A model generated the notes under the pieces. The model was not told the origin of the DNA. It worked only from the letters and a program-made list of their open reading frames with translations, and made no database searches. A stretch of 47,906 bases of DNA. Origin: Salinihabitans flavidus. GTDB taxonomy: Bacteria; Pseudomonadota; Alphaproteobacteria; Rhodobacterales; Rhodobacteraceae. Below are positions 1 to 9,845 of this stretch, in pieces. Every line of letters begins with the position of its first letter. Positions within the stretch are counted from its first letter, which is position 1. The translations under genes were made by a program, and so were the position numbers. The stretch covers positions 1-47,906 of the forward strand of contig NZ_FODS01000025.1 of the NCBI RefSeq assembly GCF_900110425.1, given 5' to 3'.

Positions 1-300
1 AGACCGCGTGAGATGCGGGATCGTCGGTTGTAGAGCGTAAAGACAGTCGTCCAGCGGCAGCAATGTGTGCCGCCGGAACGCGACGATCATTGCCTCCTCT
101 TCCTCGCTGAGAACGGTTGAACGCGTGGCTCTCGGGCCGGTCTTCTGATCCTCCACCGTCGCACGCTTGCGCCACTTCGCAACGGTCTTGGGGTTGATGC
201 CCAGCTCCTTGCTCAGCTGCGCGAGCGAAGCTTGCGATCGCTGTATTGCAGCTCTGACAGCGTGCGTGGTCGTGGCGCTCCCGTGACGAACTTGTCCCAT
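1..300 (-). CDS. IS481 family transposase, N-terminal 100 residues (cut by window edge)
   Basis: The frame is open for 100 codons from an ATG at 300 to the window edge. It begins MGQVRHGSATTTHAVRAAIQ and has a helix-turn-helix at about residues 24-46 (LAQLSKELGINPKTVAKWRK), followed by the LPLDDCLYALQP segment at about 81-92. I recognise this start from IS481-type transposases that are common in Rhodobacteraceae. The HTH binds the element ends; the DDE catalytic core would lie beyond the window, so intactness cannot be judged. The gene is transcribed away from the adjacent glycosyltransferase-like gene. Confidence 0.85.
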   Translation of the reverse strand, partial: MGQVRHGSATTTHAVRAAIQRSQASLAQLSKELGINPKTVAKWRKRATVEDQKTGPRATRSTVLSEEEEAMIVAFRRHTLLPLDDCLYALQPTIPHLTRS

Positions 301-379
301 AATGCTTCCTTCCATTCCCGAGAAAGGATCGCACCATCAAACCATGGGATCAAACACCTAGTGTTCGTACTACAAGACA
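1..379 (-). mobile_element. IS481-type insertion sequence, one end only
   Basis: The left edge of the window carries the 5' part of a transposase gene reading out of the window, followed by about 80 bases of non-coding sequence up to the start region of the next gene. That non-coding part probably contains the terminal inverted repeat; a likely outer end is near 360-380 because the ribosome binding site of the neighbouring gene starts at about 383. The other end lies outside the window, so the inverted repeat and target duplication cannot be checked. The outer boundary is an inference. Confidence 0.65.
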
Positions 380-396
380 GCCGGAGAAGATTGTTC

Positions 397-1233
397 ATGC
401 GCTTTGTAATCACGTTGACGAGCATCCCATCGCGCTTCGATCTGCTTGCTTCGACCCTTCACCGACTATTGCGTCAGAAAGTGAAGGCGGATCGTATCAT
501 CGTCTACATACCGTATACCTATGATCGCTTTCCCGATTGGGACGGGCAATTGCCCGAGGTGCCGGAGGGCGTCGAAATTCGCCGGGTGGAAGAGGATTTC
601 GGCCCGGCGACCAAGCTTCTTCCGGCCCTGCGGGAGTTTGCCGGTACACAGACCGAGATTCTCTATTGTGACGACGACATGGACTATCGTCCGAATTGGA
701 CATCAGTGTTTCAAAAGACCCGCAAGAAGCGGCCTGATGACTGTATCGCCATATCCGGCGTTCCACTGGGCATCTTTACCAAAAGCGACGGACCCAGAGA
801 GCATCAACCGCGAACCGTGCGAAGCTGGCGGGTGACAGACGTCGAGTTTCATCTGCGGACACTTTTTTCCGGAGTACGGTCACGCCTGACCGGCGTTCCG
901 ACGCGGCTGATCGGGCGGCGGGTCTATCTGCGCTCGGGATATGCCGATGTCTTCGAGGGATTTGGCGGGGTCTTGGTGCGCCCGGAATTTTTTCACAAGG
1001 ATGTTTTCGAGATTCCCGAGAAGATCCGCCCTGTGGATGACATCTGGCTGTCGGGGATGGCGGCCGCGAACGGATATGGAGTCTGGGCTCCCGCACGGGT
1101 GCTGGAGCCGTCACCAGGACCGGCCTGGAAGCGCGACGCGCTGCATGAAGCTGAATTCGACGGCATGAAGCGCAATGCCGCGAACCTTTACGCAATTGAG
1201 TATTTGCGGAAGCACTATGGCATCTGGCCCTGA
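397..1233 (+). CDS. Glycosyltransferase-like protein (GT-A type fold)
   Basis: The protein has 278 residues. The chosen ATG follows GGAGAAGA at 383-390 and gives the natural start MRFVITLTSIPSRF; a longer open frame reaching upstream runs into the insertion sequence and is not credible. Residues 1-40 look like the first strand-helix-strand of a nucleotide-sugar fold. An acidic cluster at 92-96 (DDDMD) is a likely metal/sugar-nucleotide DXD-type motif, and DDIWLSG at 214-220 resembles the acceptor-side acidic motif of such enzymes. There is no signal peptide or membrane segment. Acceptor and sugar are unknown. The 3' end overlaps the convergent cueR by 19 bases. The gene sits directly beside an IS end, so its native promoter may have been displaced. 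Confidence 0.7.
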   Translation: MRFVITLTSIPSRFDLLASTLHRLLRQKVKADRIIVYIPYTYDRFPDWDGQLPEVPEGVEIRRVEEDFGPATKLLPALREFAGTQTEILYCDDDMDYRPNWTSVFQKTRKKRPDDCIAISGVPLGIFTKSDGPREHQPRTVRSWRVTDVEFHLRTLFSGVRSRLTGVPTRLIGRRVYLRSGYADVFEGFGGVLVRPEFFHKDVFEIPEKIRPVDDIWLSGMAAANGYGVWAPARVLEPSPGPAWKRDALHEAEFDGMKRNAANLYAIEYLRKHYGIWP

Positions 1234-1616
1234 TCGCCGCTCAGCCCCTTCAGAATCGGGCAATCGGGGCGGTGATCGCCGGCGCAGGCGGCGATCAGGT
1301 CGGTGAGCGTGTCGCGCATGGCGTTGAGATCGGCGATCTTGGCCTCGATCCGGGCCAGATGCTCGCGGGCGATGGCCTTGACGTCGGCACTGGCGCGGCT
1401 GTCGTCCTCGTAGAGCGCCAGAAGGGTACGGCAATCCTCTATCGTGAAGCCGAGCGCGCGGGCGCGGCCCAGAAACACCAGCTTGTGCAGATCGCTGTCG
1501 CGGAATGCGCGGTATCCGTTGGGATCGCGCCGGGGGGCGACGAGGCCGATCTCCTCGTAGTAGCGGATGGTCTTGGGCGGCAGGCCGGAGCGGGTGGCGA
1601 CATCACCGATATTCAT
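1215..1616 (-). CDS. cueR: CueR, Cu(I)-responsive MerR family regulator
   Basis: This 133-residue MerR-type activator has an N-terminal winged helix (residues 1-70, beginning MNIGDVATRSGLPPKTIRYY), a dimerisation coiled coil (about 75-112) and a C-terminal metal loop with Cys111 and Cys119, seven residues apart, the spacing known for the Cu(I)/Ag(I) site of CueR. It would sense cytosolic monovalent copper and activate copA by untwisting the promoter. It lies 14 bases downstream of copA on the same strand, so it is probably co-transcribed and positively autoregulated through the copA promoter. Length and cysteine spacing fit the family well. Confidence 0.93.
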   Translation of the reverse strand: MNIGDVATRSGLPPKTIRYYEEIGLVAPRRDPNGYRAFRDSDLHKLVFLGRARALGFTIEDCRTLLALYEDDSRASADVKAIAREHLARIEAKIADLNAMRDTLTDLIAACAGDHRPDCPILKGLSGDQGQMP

Positions 1617-1630
1617 GGGCGTTCCTCTTG

Positions 1631-4135
<2,505 letters not shown>

Positions 4136-4179
4136 GGCGTGTTCCATTTCTGAGGAGTCGCAGGTGTGGCCTTGACCCT

Positions 4180-4210
4180 CAGATAGGGGTTCCAGTTGCG
4201 GGAAGGTCAA
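4180..4210 (-). promoter_or_regulatory. CueR-dependent copA promoter with 19-bp spacer
   Basis: Read on the minus strand, a -35 hexamer TTGACC (4210-4205) and a -10-like TATCTG (4185-4180) are separated by 19 bases, the over-long spacer characteristic of MerR-family promoters. Within it lies a dyad ACCTTCC-N7-GGAACCC, matching the CueR operator ACCTTCC-N7-GGAAGGT perfectly in the left half and partly in the right. This predicts copper-induced transcription of copA-cueR and rules out start codons upstream of about 4170. Confidence 0.85.
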
Positions 4211-4243
4211 GGGGGCGCCGCCTTTTTTCCAGCGTCGCCGGCG

Positions 4244-4732
4244 TCAGAGCAGCAGCAGGATCGTCACGCCCGTGCCCCAGAGGGCCAGCAACAGATGCGT
4301 CGCCAGCGCATTGAAATGGCAGTACCAGTAGCAGAAGTAGTTCCCTCCGGCGAGGAAGGCCGCCCACGTCAGCGTGAAGGCCAGCGTGCCCAGAAGCGCC
4401 ACGACGCGCGCTGTTTGTGCGTCCGTGACGGCGCAAAGCGTCAGCACAAGCAGCACCGTGCCCGCCAGCAGAAGCAGCGCGGCAAGGGTTTCCCACGCGA
4501 CCAGCAGAAAAAACAGCGCCCGGATCGTGCGGGGGTTGTCGATCCGGCGGTGTTTCATAAGGGCGTATTCCTCTGGAAATTCGACCCGCATGGCCTCAAG
4601 CCCCACCACGGTCGCCATGGCGGATTCGTTCAGCGAGGGATGGCGCCAGTTGTCCAGAACGGCGGTGATCATCCACAGCGCCAGCGCGCCGGTCAGCGTC
4701 GTTTGCGCCAGTGTCAGGGCCAGATCGGTCAT
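4244..4732 (-). CDS. DUF2165 family small integral membrane protein
   Basis: The protein has 162 residues with about four hydrophobic segments (roughly 5-25, 70-100, 108-130 and 140-162). It contains the aromatic GGNYFCYWYCHFNA stretch and a central charged loop with EYALMKHRRIDNP. It fits the DUF2165 family of predicted small membrane proteins, whose function is not established. Its start codon overlaps the stop of the creatininase-family gene by four bases (ATGA), so the two are translationally coupled. It ends just before the copA promoter region. No function can be assigned beyond an inner-membrane location. Confidence 0.8.
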   Translation of the reverse strand: MTDLALTLAQTTLTGALALWMITAVLDNWRHPSLNESAMATVVGLEAMRVEFPEEYALMKHRRIDNPRTIRALFFLLVAWETLAALLLLAGTVLLVLTLCAVTDAQTARVVALLGTLAFTLTWAAFLAGGNYFCYWYCHFNALATHLLLALWGTGVTILLLL

Positions 4733-5538
4733 GCGGTGCCGCCGTCCTGGGGGCGTTTCGCGAGGTCGCGCATCAGGGCGTTGAACCCTTCGGCGACGGC
4801 GGCGATGTCGCGGCGCCCGGCCTCGGCGGTGGCGGCGGCGGCGTTGCCGACCGCGCCATCGGGATTGAGGTCGCGCGCCATCCAGGCGATGTTCGCCGCC
4901 GCGCCGTGGTAGCCGATTTTTCGCGCCTTTTCAGACAGTTCCGTATGCGCGCTGGGGAAATCACGCGCCTTGCCCATGTCCACCAGATCGGGCCGCAGCG
5001 CCAGCATGAGGGAGGTTTCCGCCAGCCCGGCGTGGATGTCGATCATCGGGCCATCGCCATAATCGTAGATCTCCTGCCAGCGGCCAAGGCGGCCCCAACT
5101 TGTGGTGAGCACGCGCATTCCGTGGCGAGCGCGCAACTCGCGGGCGGTAATCTCCATTGCCGGAAGGTTACCGCCGTGGCTCGTGACCATCACGAGGGTG
5201 CGGGGACCGGCGCGCAGGACGCTTTCGCCGATGGCGATCCATGAGGCGATCACCTCCTTCCATCCGAGGGACAATGTGCCGGGAAAATCGTTGTGTTCCG
5301 TGGACTTGCACACCTGCTGCACCGGCAGGAAGGTGACCGGCAGATCGTCGTCGAGCACCTGTTCCGCGGCCTCTGCCATCCCTTCGGCGATGATCGCGTC
5401 GACGCCGACGGGCAGGTGCGGGCCGTGCTGCTCGATCGCGGCGAGGGGCAGCACCGCGATCCAGTCGCGGGCCCGCTCCGGGCCGAAGGCATGGCTTGGC
5501 ATGTCGCGCCAGCGGCGTTTGGGCAGGGAGGCGGTCAT
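4729..5538 (-). CDS. Creatininase family amidohydrolase
   Basis: The protein has 269 residues from ATG 5538; the longer open frame upstream has no family match. The family's metal ligands are visible: Glu36 and His38 in IEQHGPHLPVGVD, Asp48, the His121-Gly-Gly-Asn motif, and DIHAGLAETSLML with Glu174. Creatininase-family enzymes are cytosolic Zn/Mn hydrolases of cyclic or linear amides; the substrate range includes creatinine, formamides in riboflavin or deazaflavin synthesis, and peptide-cofactor maturation. The sequence does not decide among these. It lies in one minus-strand unit with a TauD-like dioxygenase (22 bases upstream) and the DUF2165 protein (4-base overlap), which suggests a degradative role for a nitrogen-containing compound. 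Confidence 0.85.
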   Translation of the reverse strand: MTASLPKRRWRDMPSHAFGPERARDWIAVLPLAAIEQHGPHLPVGVDAIIAEGMAEAAEQVLDDDLPVTFLPVQQVCKSTEHNDFPGTLSLGWKEVIASWIAIGESVLRAGPRTLVMVTSHGGNLPAMEITARELRARHGMRVLTTSWGRLGRWQEIYDYGDGPMIDIHAGLAETSLMLALRPDLVDMGKARDFPSAHTELSEKARKIGYHGAAANIAWMARDLNPDGAVGNAAAATAEAGRRDIAAVAEGFNALMRDLAKRPQDGGTA

Positions 5539-5560
5539 GGCGTAACCCTTTGTCTCATTG

Positions 5561-6451
5561 TTATTTTCCGGCACGGGCGCGCATCTCGGAAAGCCCATCG
5601 GCATCGGTCATGGACGAACATATGCTGGTGAGCCGTCGCGGCTGATCATAGGGCCAGGGTGTGCCGCGATGCAAAACCGCGCGTTGGTCCCAGAGCATCA
5701 CATCACCCACATCCCATTGATGGGAATAGACATATTCCGGCGCGGTGCACTCGGCGATCAGCGCATCGACCAGCGCCATGCCGGCCGCGTCGTCCATGCC
5801 GACAACCCCCCGCACATGCGAGGCGACATAGACCGATTCCCGCCCGTTGACGGGGTTGCGCAGCACGGCGGGCCAGACCTGTTCGGGCCATTTGTGGAAC
5901 ATGGGAAGGTCTGCCAGTTCCGGGGAAATGCGCCGGCGCGATTGCGAATAATGGTGGCGAAACAGCAGATTACGCAGGCGTTCCCGGCGGGCCTCGGGCA
6001 TGTCCGCAAAGGCTGCGCGGGTGCATGCCAGCTCTGTCGCGCCGCCTTCGGTGGTGACGGTTTTCGCGGTCAGGATATTGCACAGCGCGGGCACCGGCAT
6101 GAAGGTGGAATCGGAATGCCAGAGCATGTTCGATTGCAGGTTGAGCGTGTGAAGATCCATCTCCGTGGTCAGGGTTCCGTCGCCGGTGACATTGGAAACC
6201 TCTGGAATTTCAAAGGCTTCTCCCGGTTTCCGCTCATCGGCCTTGCGGTCTTCGATGGGCCCGAACAGCCCGGCGAGCCGCAAGTGCGCGTCGGGCGTGA
6301 GGGACTGGCGGCGGAACAGAAGGGCGGAATGGTTCTCGAACAGGGCGCGAAGTTGTGGGAAGAGATGGTCGGCGGTGACGGTGTTGAGGTCCAGCCCAGA
6401 CACCTCCACGCCGAAGGCCGGGGTCAGGGGCCGGGTTTCCAGATCGGACAT
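5561..6451 (-). CDS. TauD/TfdA family Fe(II)/2-oxoglutarate dioxygenase
   Basis: The protein has 296 residues. The start at 6451 is supported by a GGAAAGGA ribosome binding site and the family-like start MSDLETRPLTPAFGVEVSGL. The HxD metal motif is His112-Ser-Asp114 (NMLWHSDSTF). The distal histidine is His261 in VLHRGTPW, with the 2-oxoglutarate-binding arginine in the QPRR segment (272/273). It would hydroxylate an organic substrate using O2 and 2-oxoglutarate in the cytosol. Relatives act on taurine, 2,4-D and other small acids; the substrate here is not determinable. It is the first gene of the unit with the creatininase-like protein. Confidence 0.88.
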   Translation of the reverse strand: MSDLETRPLTPAFGVEVSGLDLNTVTADHLFPQLRALFENHSALLFRRQSLTPDAHLRLAGLFGPIEDRKADERKPGEAFEIPEVSNVTGDGTLTTEMDLHTLNLQSNMLWHSDSTFMPVPALCNILTAKTVTTEGGATELACTRAAFADMPEARRERLRNLLFRHHYSQSRRRISPELADLPMFHKWPEQVWPAVLRNPVNGRESVYVASHVRGVVGMDDAAGMALVDALIAECTAPEYVYSHQWDVGDVMLWDQRAVLHRGTPWPYDQPRRLTSICSSMTDADGLSEMRARAGK

Positions 6452-6703
6452 TTGTCGTTCCTTTCCAAGACGTTGACCGGGCGGGAGGACGCCGCGATCC
6501 GGGTGGATCTGCCCGCCGCGCGGGCCGGAAAGGGAGGGGGATACACTCCGGCCGCCCACGCCGCAGGCGCATGTGCCGGCCCTGAAATCTGTGCCAGAGA
6601 TAGTTCAGGTTTAGGCAAGCCGGGGCCGCGAGGCAATATCAAACCTTAACGCGGCGCACGGCGGCGGCGCGGCCGGCGGGGCCGAATCGGGGCTAAGGTG
6701 CTG

Positions 6704-6836
6704 GTTAACGGCGAAAAAGCCCATGCTGTAAAACGTCGGTATTACGTCGGTATCGCGTCGGTGGCGGGGTCTGTGAACGGCCCCGTTAACAGGGCGGTCT
6801 TCAGGCCGCGTTTACATTTATGAAGATCGGGTTGAC
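6704..6836 (+). repeat. 11-bp-period intergenic element, copy 1 (full length)
   Basis: Three CGTCGGT heptamers at 6734, 6745 and 6756 recur at an exact 11-base period. GTTAAC sits exactly 30 bases before the first, with a GAAAAAGCCC tract between. A right arm follows with GTTAAC at 6785 and GATCGGGTTGAC ending at 6836. The same arrangement occurs at 19912-20043, including the 46-base distance between the two right-arm GTTAAC-like sites. It lies between parE and the TauD-like gene, which are both on the minus strand. No open frame explains it. Confidence 0.85.
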
Positions 6837-7024
6837 GGTCGCCGGACGGATCGGGCGGCGGATGAAGGGTCGGGTTGCACCGTTTGTGGAGGACAAGGCC
6901 CGACACGGGGAGCCACATTTCGGGCGGCGGGGCGCGGCCGACCGGGTGGGCGCGAACGCGCCCGCCGTGGGGCGGGCGGACGCGTTCCGTCGCTGGCGCG
7001 ACGGGAGGTGCTTCGCCGCCGCCC
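6837..7024. other. Non-coding stretch behind parE with two strong hairpins
   Basis: No gene is seen here. Near the parE stop are two adjacent perfect stems: GAACGCG (6954-6960) with CGCGTTC (6981-6987), enclosing CCCGCC/GGCGGG, and CCGTCGC (6987-6993) with GCGACGG (6998-7004). On the minus strand they follow parE directly and could protect or end its mRNA, although no T-run follows. Bases 6452-6703 upstream of the repeat hold nothing recognisable except the likely promoter region of the TauD-like gene. Confidence 0.5.
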
Positions 7025-8983
7025 CTACACGTCCAGTTCCGACACGAAGCGGGCATTCTCCTGGATATATTCGAACCGCTTTTCCGGCTTCTTGCCCATG
7101 AGCCGCTCGACAAGATCCCGGGTCTCATTGGGTTCGTCGTCGTCTATCGTCACGCGGATGAGCTTGCGGGTGGCCGGGTCCATCGTGGTTTCCTTCAGAT
7201 CCTTGGCGTCCATCTCGCCCAGACCCTTGAAGCGGCTGAACTCGATCTTGCCTTTGCCGCCCAGACCCTTTTCCAGCCACATGTCGCGTTCCGCCTCGTC
7301 GATGCAATAGACCCGTTTGGCCCCCTGCGTCAGCCGGTAAAGCGGCGGGCAGGCCAGATACAAATGCCCCGAGTCGATCAGCGGGCGCATCTGGGTGAAG
7401 AAGAAGGTCATCAGCAGCGCCGCGATATGCGCGCCGTCCACGTCGGCGTCGGTCATGATGATGATCCGGTCATAGCGCAGATCGTCGATGTTGAACCTTG
7501 GGCCCAGCCCGACGCCGAGCGCCTGCGTCAGATCGCTGATCTCCTGATTGGAGCCCAGTTTCGAGGAGGCCGCGCCCAGCACGTTGAGGATCTTGCCGCG
7601 CAGGGGCAGAAGCGCCTGTGTCTTGCGGTCGCGGCCCATCTTGGCCGAGCCGCCGGCCGAGTCGCCCTCCACGATGAAAAGCTCCGTGCCGTCGCGCACG
7701 TTGGAGGAACAGTCCACCAGCTTGCCGGGCAGGCGCAGTTTCTTCGTGGCGGTCTTGCGCTGGGTCTCTTTCTCCTGCCGGCGGCGCAGGCGTTCCTCGG
7801 CGCGCAGGATCAGGAAATCAAGGATGGCACCGGCCGATTTGGTGTCGGCGGCCAGCCAGTTGTCGAAATGGTCGCGCACCGCGCCCTCGACCAGTTTCGC
7901 GGCCTCGGCGGTGGCGAGACGGTCCTTGGTCTGGCCGACGAATTCCGGCTCGCGGATGAAGCAGGACACCAGCGCGCAGCCGCCCGTCATCAGATCCTCG
8001 CGGGTGATGTCGCGGGCCTTGCGGTTGCCCGCCAGTTCGCCATACGCCTTGACCCCCTTGAGGATCGCGGCCCAGAAGCCGGCCACATGGGTGCCGCCCT
8101 CGGGCGTGGGCACGGTGTTGCAGTACGATTGCAGAAAGCCGTCGCGCGCGGGGGTCCAGTTGATCGCCCATTCCACCTTGCCCGGTGTGCCGAAGCGTTC
8201 CTGAAATTCCACCGTGCCGGAGAAGGGGCGGTCGGCATAGGTGGAGGCCCCGCCCAGCGTCTCGCGCAGGTAATCGGAGAGGCCGCCGGGAAAGTGGAAG
8301 GTCGCCTCCGTCGGGGTCTCGCCGTCGTCGATGGCCGATTTCCAGCGGATTTCCACGCCGGAGAAGAGATACGCCTTGGAGCGGATGGATTTGAACAGCC
8401 GCGCGGGTTTGAACTGGTGGGCGCCGAAAATCTCGGCGTCGGGGTGGAAGGTGAAGGTGGTGCCGCGCCGGTTGGGGGCGGCGCCGATCACCTCGATCGG
8501 CCCCTGCGGCACCCCGCGCGAGAATCGCTGCTCGTAAAGCTGGCGGTCGCGGGCGACCTGCACCACCAGCCTATCGGACAGCGCGTTGACCACCGAGGCG
8601 CCGACACCGTGCAGCCCGCCGCTGGTCTGATAGGATTTGCCCGAAAACTTGCCGCCCGAATGCAGCGTGCAAAGGATCACCTCGAGCGCGGATTTGCCGG
8701 GGAACTTGGGGTGCGGGTCCACCGGGATGCCGCGCCCGTTGTCCTTGATCGTGATGGAACAATCCTCGTGAAGCTCCACCTCTATCCGGTTGGCGTGGCC
8801 GGCGACGGCCTCGTCCATGGAGTTGTCGAGCACCTCGGCCACGAGGTGATGCAGCGCCCGGTCGTCGGTGCCGCCGATATACATGCCGGGCCGTTTGCGG
8901 ACAGGCTCCAGCCCTTCGAGCACCTCGATGGAGGCGGCGTCGTAGCTGTCCGGCGCGGCGGGGGTCAGAAGGTCGTTGGCCAT
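7025..8983 (-). CDS. parE: DNA topoisomerase IV subunit B (ParE)
   Basis: The protein has 652 residues, the length of ParE rather than the longer alphaproteobacterial GyrB of about 800. The N-terminal GHKL ATPase shows VLDNSMDEAVAG, DNGRGIPVD and the GGLHGVGASVVNALS lid. The TOPRIM domain carries EGDSAGGSA and TDADVDGAH, the Mg2+ ligands. The C-terminus ends MGKKPEKRFEYIQENA. With ParC it decatenates daughter chromosomes using ATP. It appears monocistronic, with a strong hairpin pair behind its stop codon. Confidence 0.93.
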   Translation of the reverse strand: MANDLLTPAAPDSYDAASIEVLEGLEPVRKRPGMYIGGTDDRALHHLVAEVLDNSMDEAVAGHANRIEVELHEDCSITIKDNGRGIPVDPHPKFPGKSALEVILCTLHSGGKFSGKSYQTSGGLHGVGASVVNALSDRLVVQVARDRQLYEQRFSRGVPQGPIEVIGAAPNRRGTTFTFHPDAEIFGAHQFKPARLFKSIRSKAYLFSGVEIRWKSAIDDGETPTEATFHFPGGLSDYLRETLGGASTYADRPFSGTVEFQERFGTPGKVEWAINWTPARDGFLQSYCNTVPTPEGGTHVAGFWAAILKGVKAYGELAGNRKARDITREDLMTGGCALVSCFIREPEFVGQTKDRLATAEAAKLVEGAVRDHFDNWLAADTKSAGAILDFLILRAEERLRRRQEKETQRKTATKKLRLPGKLVDCSSNVRDGTELFIVEGDSAGGSAKMGRDRKTQALLPLRGKILNVLGAASSKLGSNQEISDLTQALGVGLGPRFNIDDLRYDRIIIMTDADVDGAHIAALLMTFFFTQMRPLIDSGHLYLACPPLYRLTQGAKRVYCIDEAERDMWLEKGLGGKGKIEFSRFKGLGEMDAKDLKETTMDPATRKLIRVTIDDDEPNETRDLVERLMGKKPEKRFEYIQENARFVSELDV

Positions 8984-9081
8984 GTGGTCTGCTCAATCTT
9001 GCTCTTGGTTTTGGGCATTATGACAGGGCCGGCGGTGCGGGGGAAGTGGTTGCGGGCGGTCTTGCGGCGTGGGTGGTGCGC

Positions 9082-9687
9082 TCAGCCCTTGCGCAAGGCG
9101 CCGTGGCGGTGCCAGTCGAGCGCATCCTCCAGCCGGTCGTCGCCCCAGAAAAGCTCCTCTCCCACGGCGAAGGTGGGCGCGCCGAAGATGCCGCGCGCGC
9201 GGGCCTCGTCGGTGGCGGCGCGGTACGCCTCTTCGGTCTCAGCGCTTTCGGCCTTTTTCAGCACGCGGGCCGGGTTCTGCCCGGCGGCGGTCAGGCTCGC
9301 GGTCAGGTTCGGTTCGGCCCCGGCCGGGTGGCCCTTTTCGAACCAGGTGCGATAGGTGGCCTGCGCGTAGTCGGCGCACCAGCCTTCGTCGGCGGCGACG
9401 ATGGCGACACGGTTGGCCAGATCGAAGCCTTCGAGCGGGTAGGGCGCGGGCAGATGGGCATGCAGCCCCAGCCGTTCGGCGCGGCGCGCGATGTCGCGCC
9501 ACATGTAGGCGGCCTTGGCCGGTTTGGTGGCGAAGGGGATGTTGTCCATCTCGCGCATGATCTCGCGCACCGAGAAGGGGCGCCAGTCGAACGCGATGCC
9601 GGTTTGCCGTTCGATGGCGGGCAGGCGGGAGATGGTCAGGTAGCTGTAGGTGCTGCCGACCGAGAACCAGACTTCGATGGCGGGCAT
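9082..9687 (-). CDS. 2-hydroxychromene-2-carboxylate isomerase-like protein (DsbA/kappa-GST fold)
   Basis: The protein has 201 residues. It begins MPAIEVWFSVGSTYSYL, where the FSVGSxYSYL segment with Ser12 corresponds to the glutathione-binding serine of HCCA isomerases. The helical insertion lies at about 40-130, and the cis-proline loop GIFGAPTFAVGEELFWG lies near residue 170. Family members isomerise 2-hydroxychromene-2-carboxylate in naphthalene breakdown, but no other aromatic pathway gene is nearby, so the real substrate is uncertain. There is no CxxC, so it is not a disulfide oxidoreductase. It is divergent from the DUF1007 gene. Confidence 0.82.
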   Translation of the reverse strand: MPAIEVWFSVGSTYSYLTISRLPAIERQTGIAFDWRPFSVREIMREMDNIPFATKPAKAAYMWRDIARRAERLGLHAHLPAPYPLEGFDLANRVAIVAADEGWCADYAQATYRTWFEKGHPAGAEPNLTASLTAAGQNPARVLKKAESAETEEAYRAATDEARARGIFGAPTFAVGEELFWGDDRLEDALDWHRHGALRKG

Positions 9688-9845
9688 GGCGCGCTTCCCT
9701 TTCTTGCCGGGCGTCCCCGGTTCAGAATGCGCCAGAACGGGCGGCGAATCAACTCTGGCGGGGAATGGCCGGCACCGGGGCGCGCGCCTTGCGCGGCACA
9801 GGCGAAGGCGCTAGCACTTCGGCACGGTATCGGGAGCACAGGGCC

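Noticed and set aside
7025-8983. GyrB instead of ParE
   Set aside because: At 652 residues it lacks the extra length of alphaproteobacterial GyrB.
6875-9355. Plus-strand open frame of 826 codons opposite parE
   Set aside because: It is an antisense shadow of parE caused by high GC at third codon positions; its translation shows no domain and parE is unmistakable.
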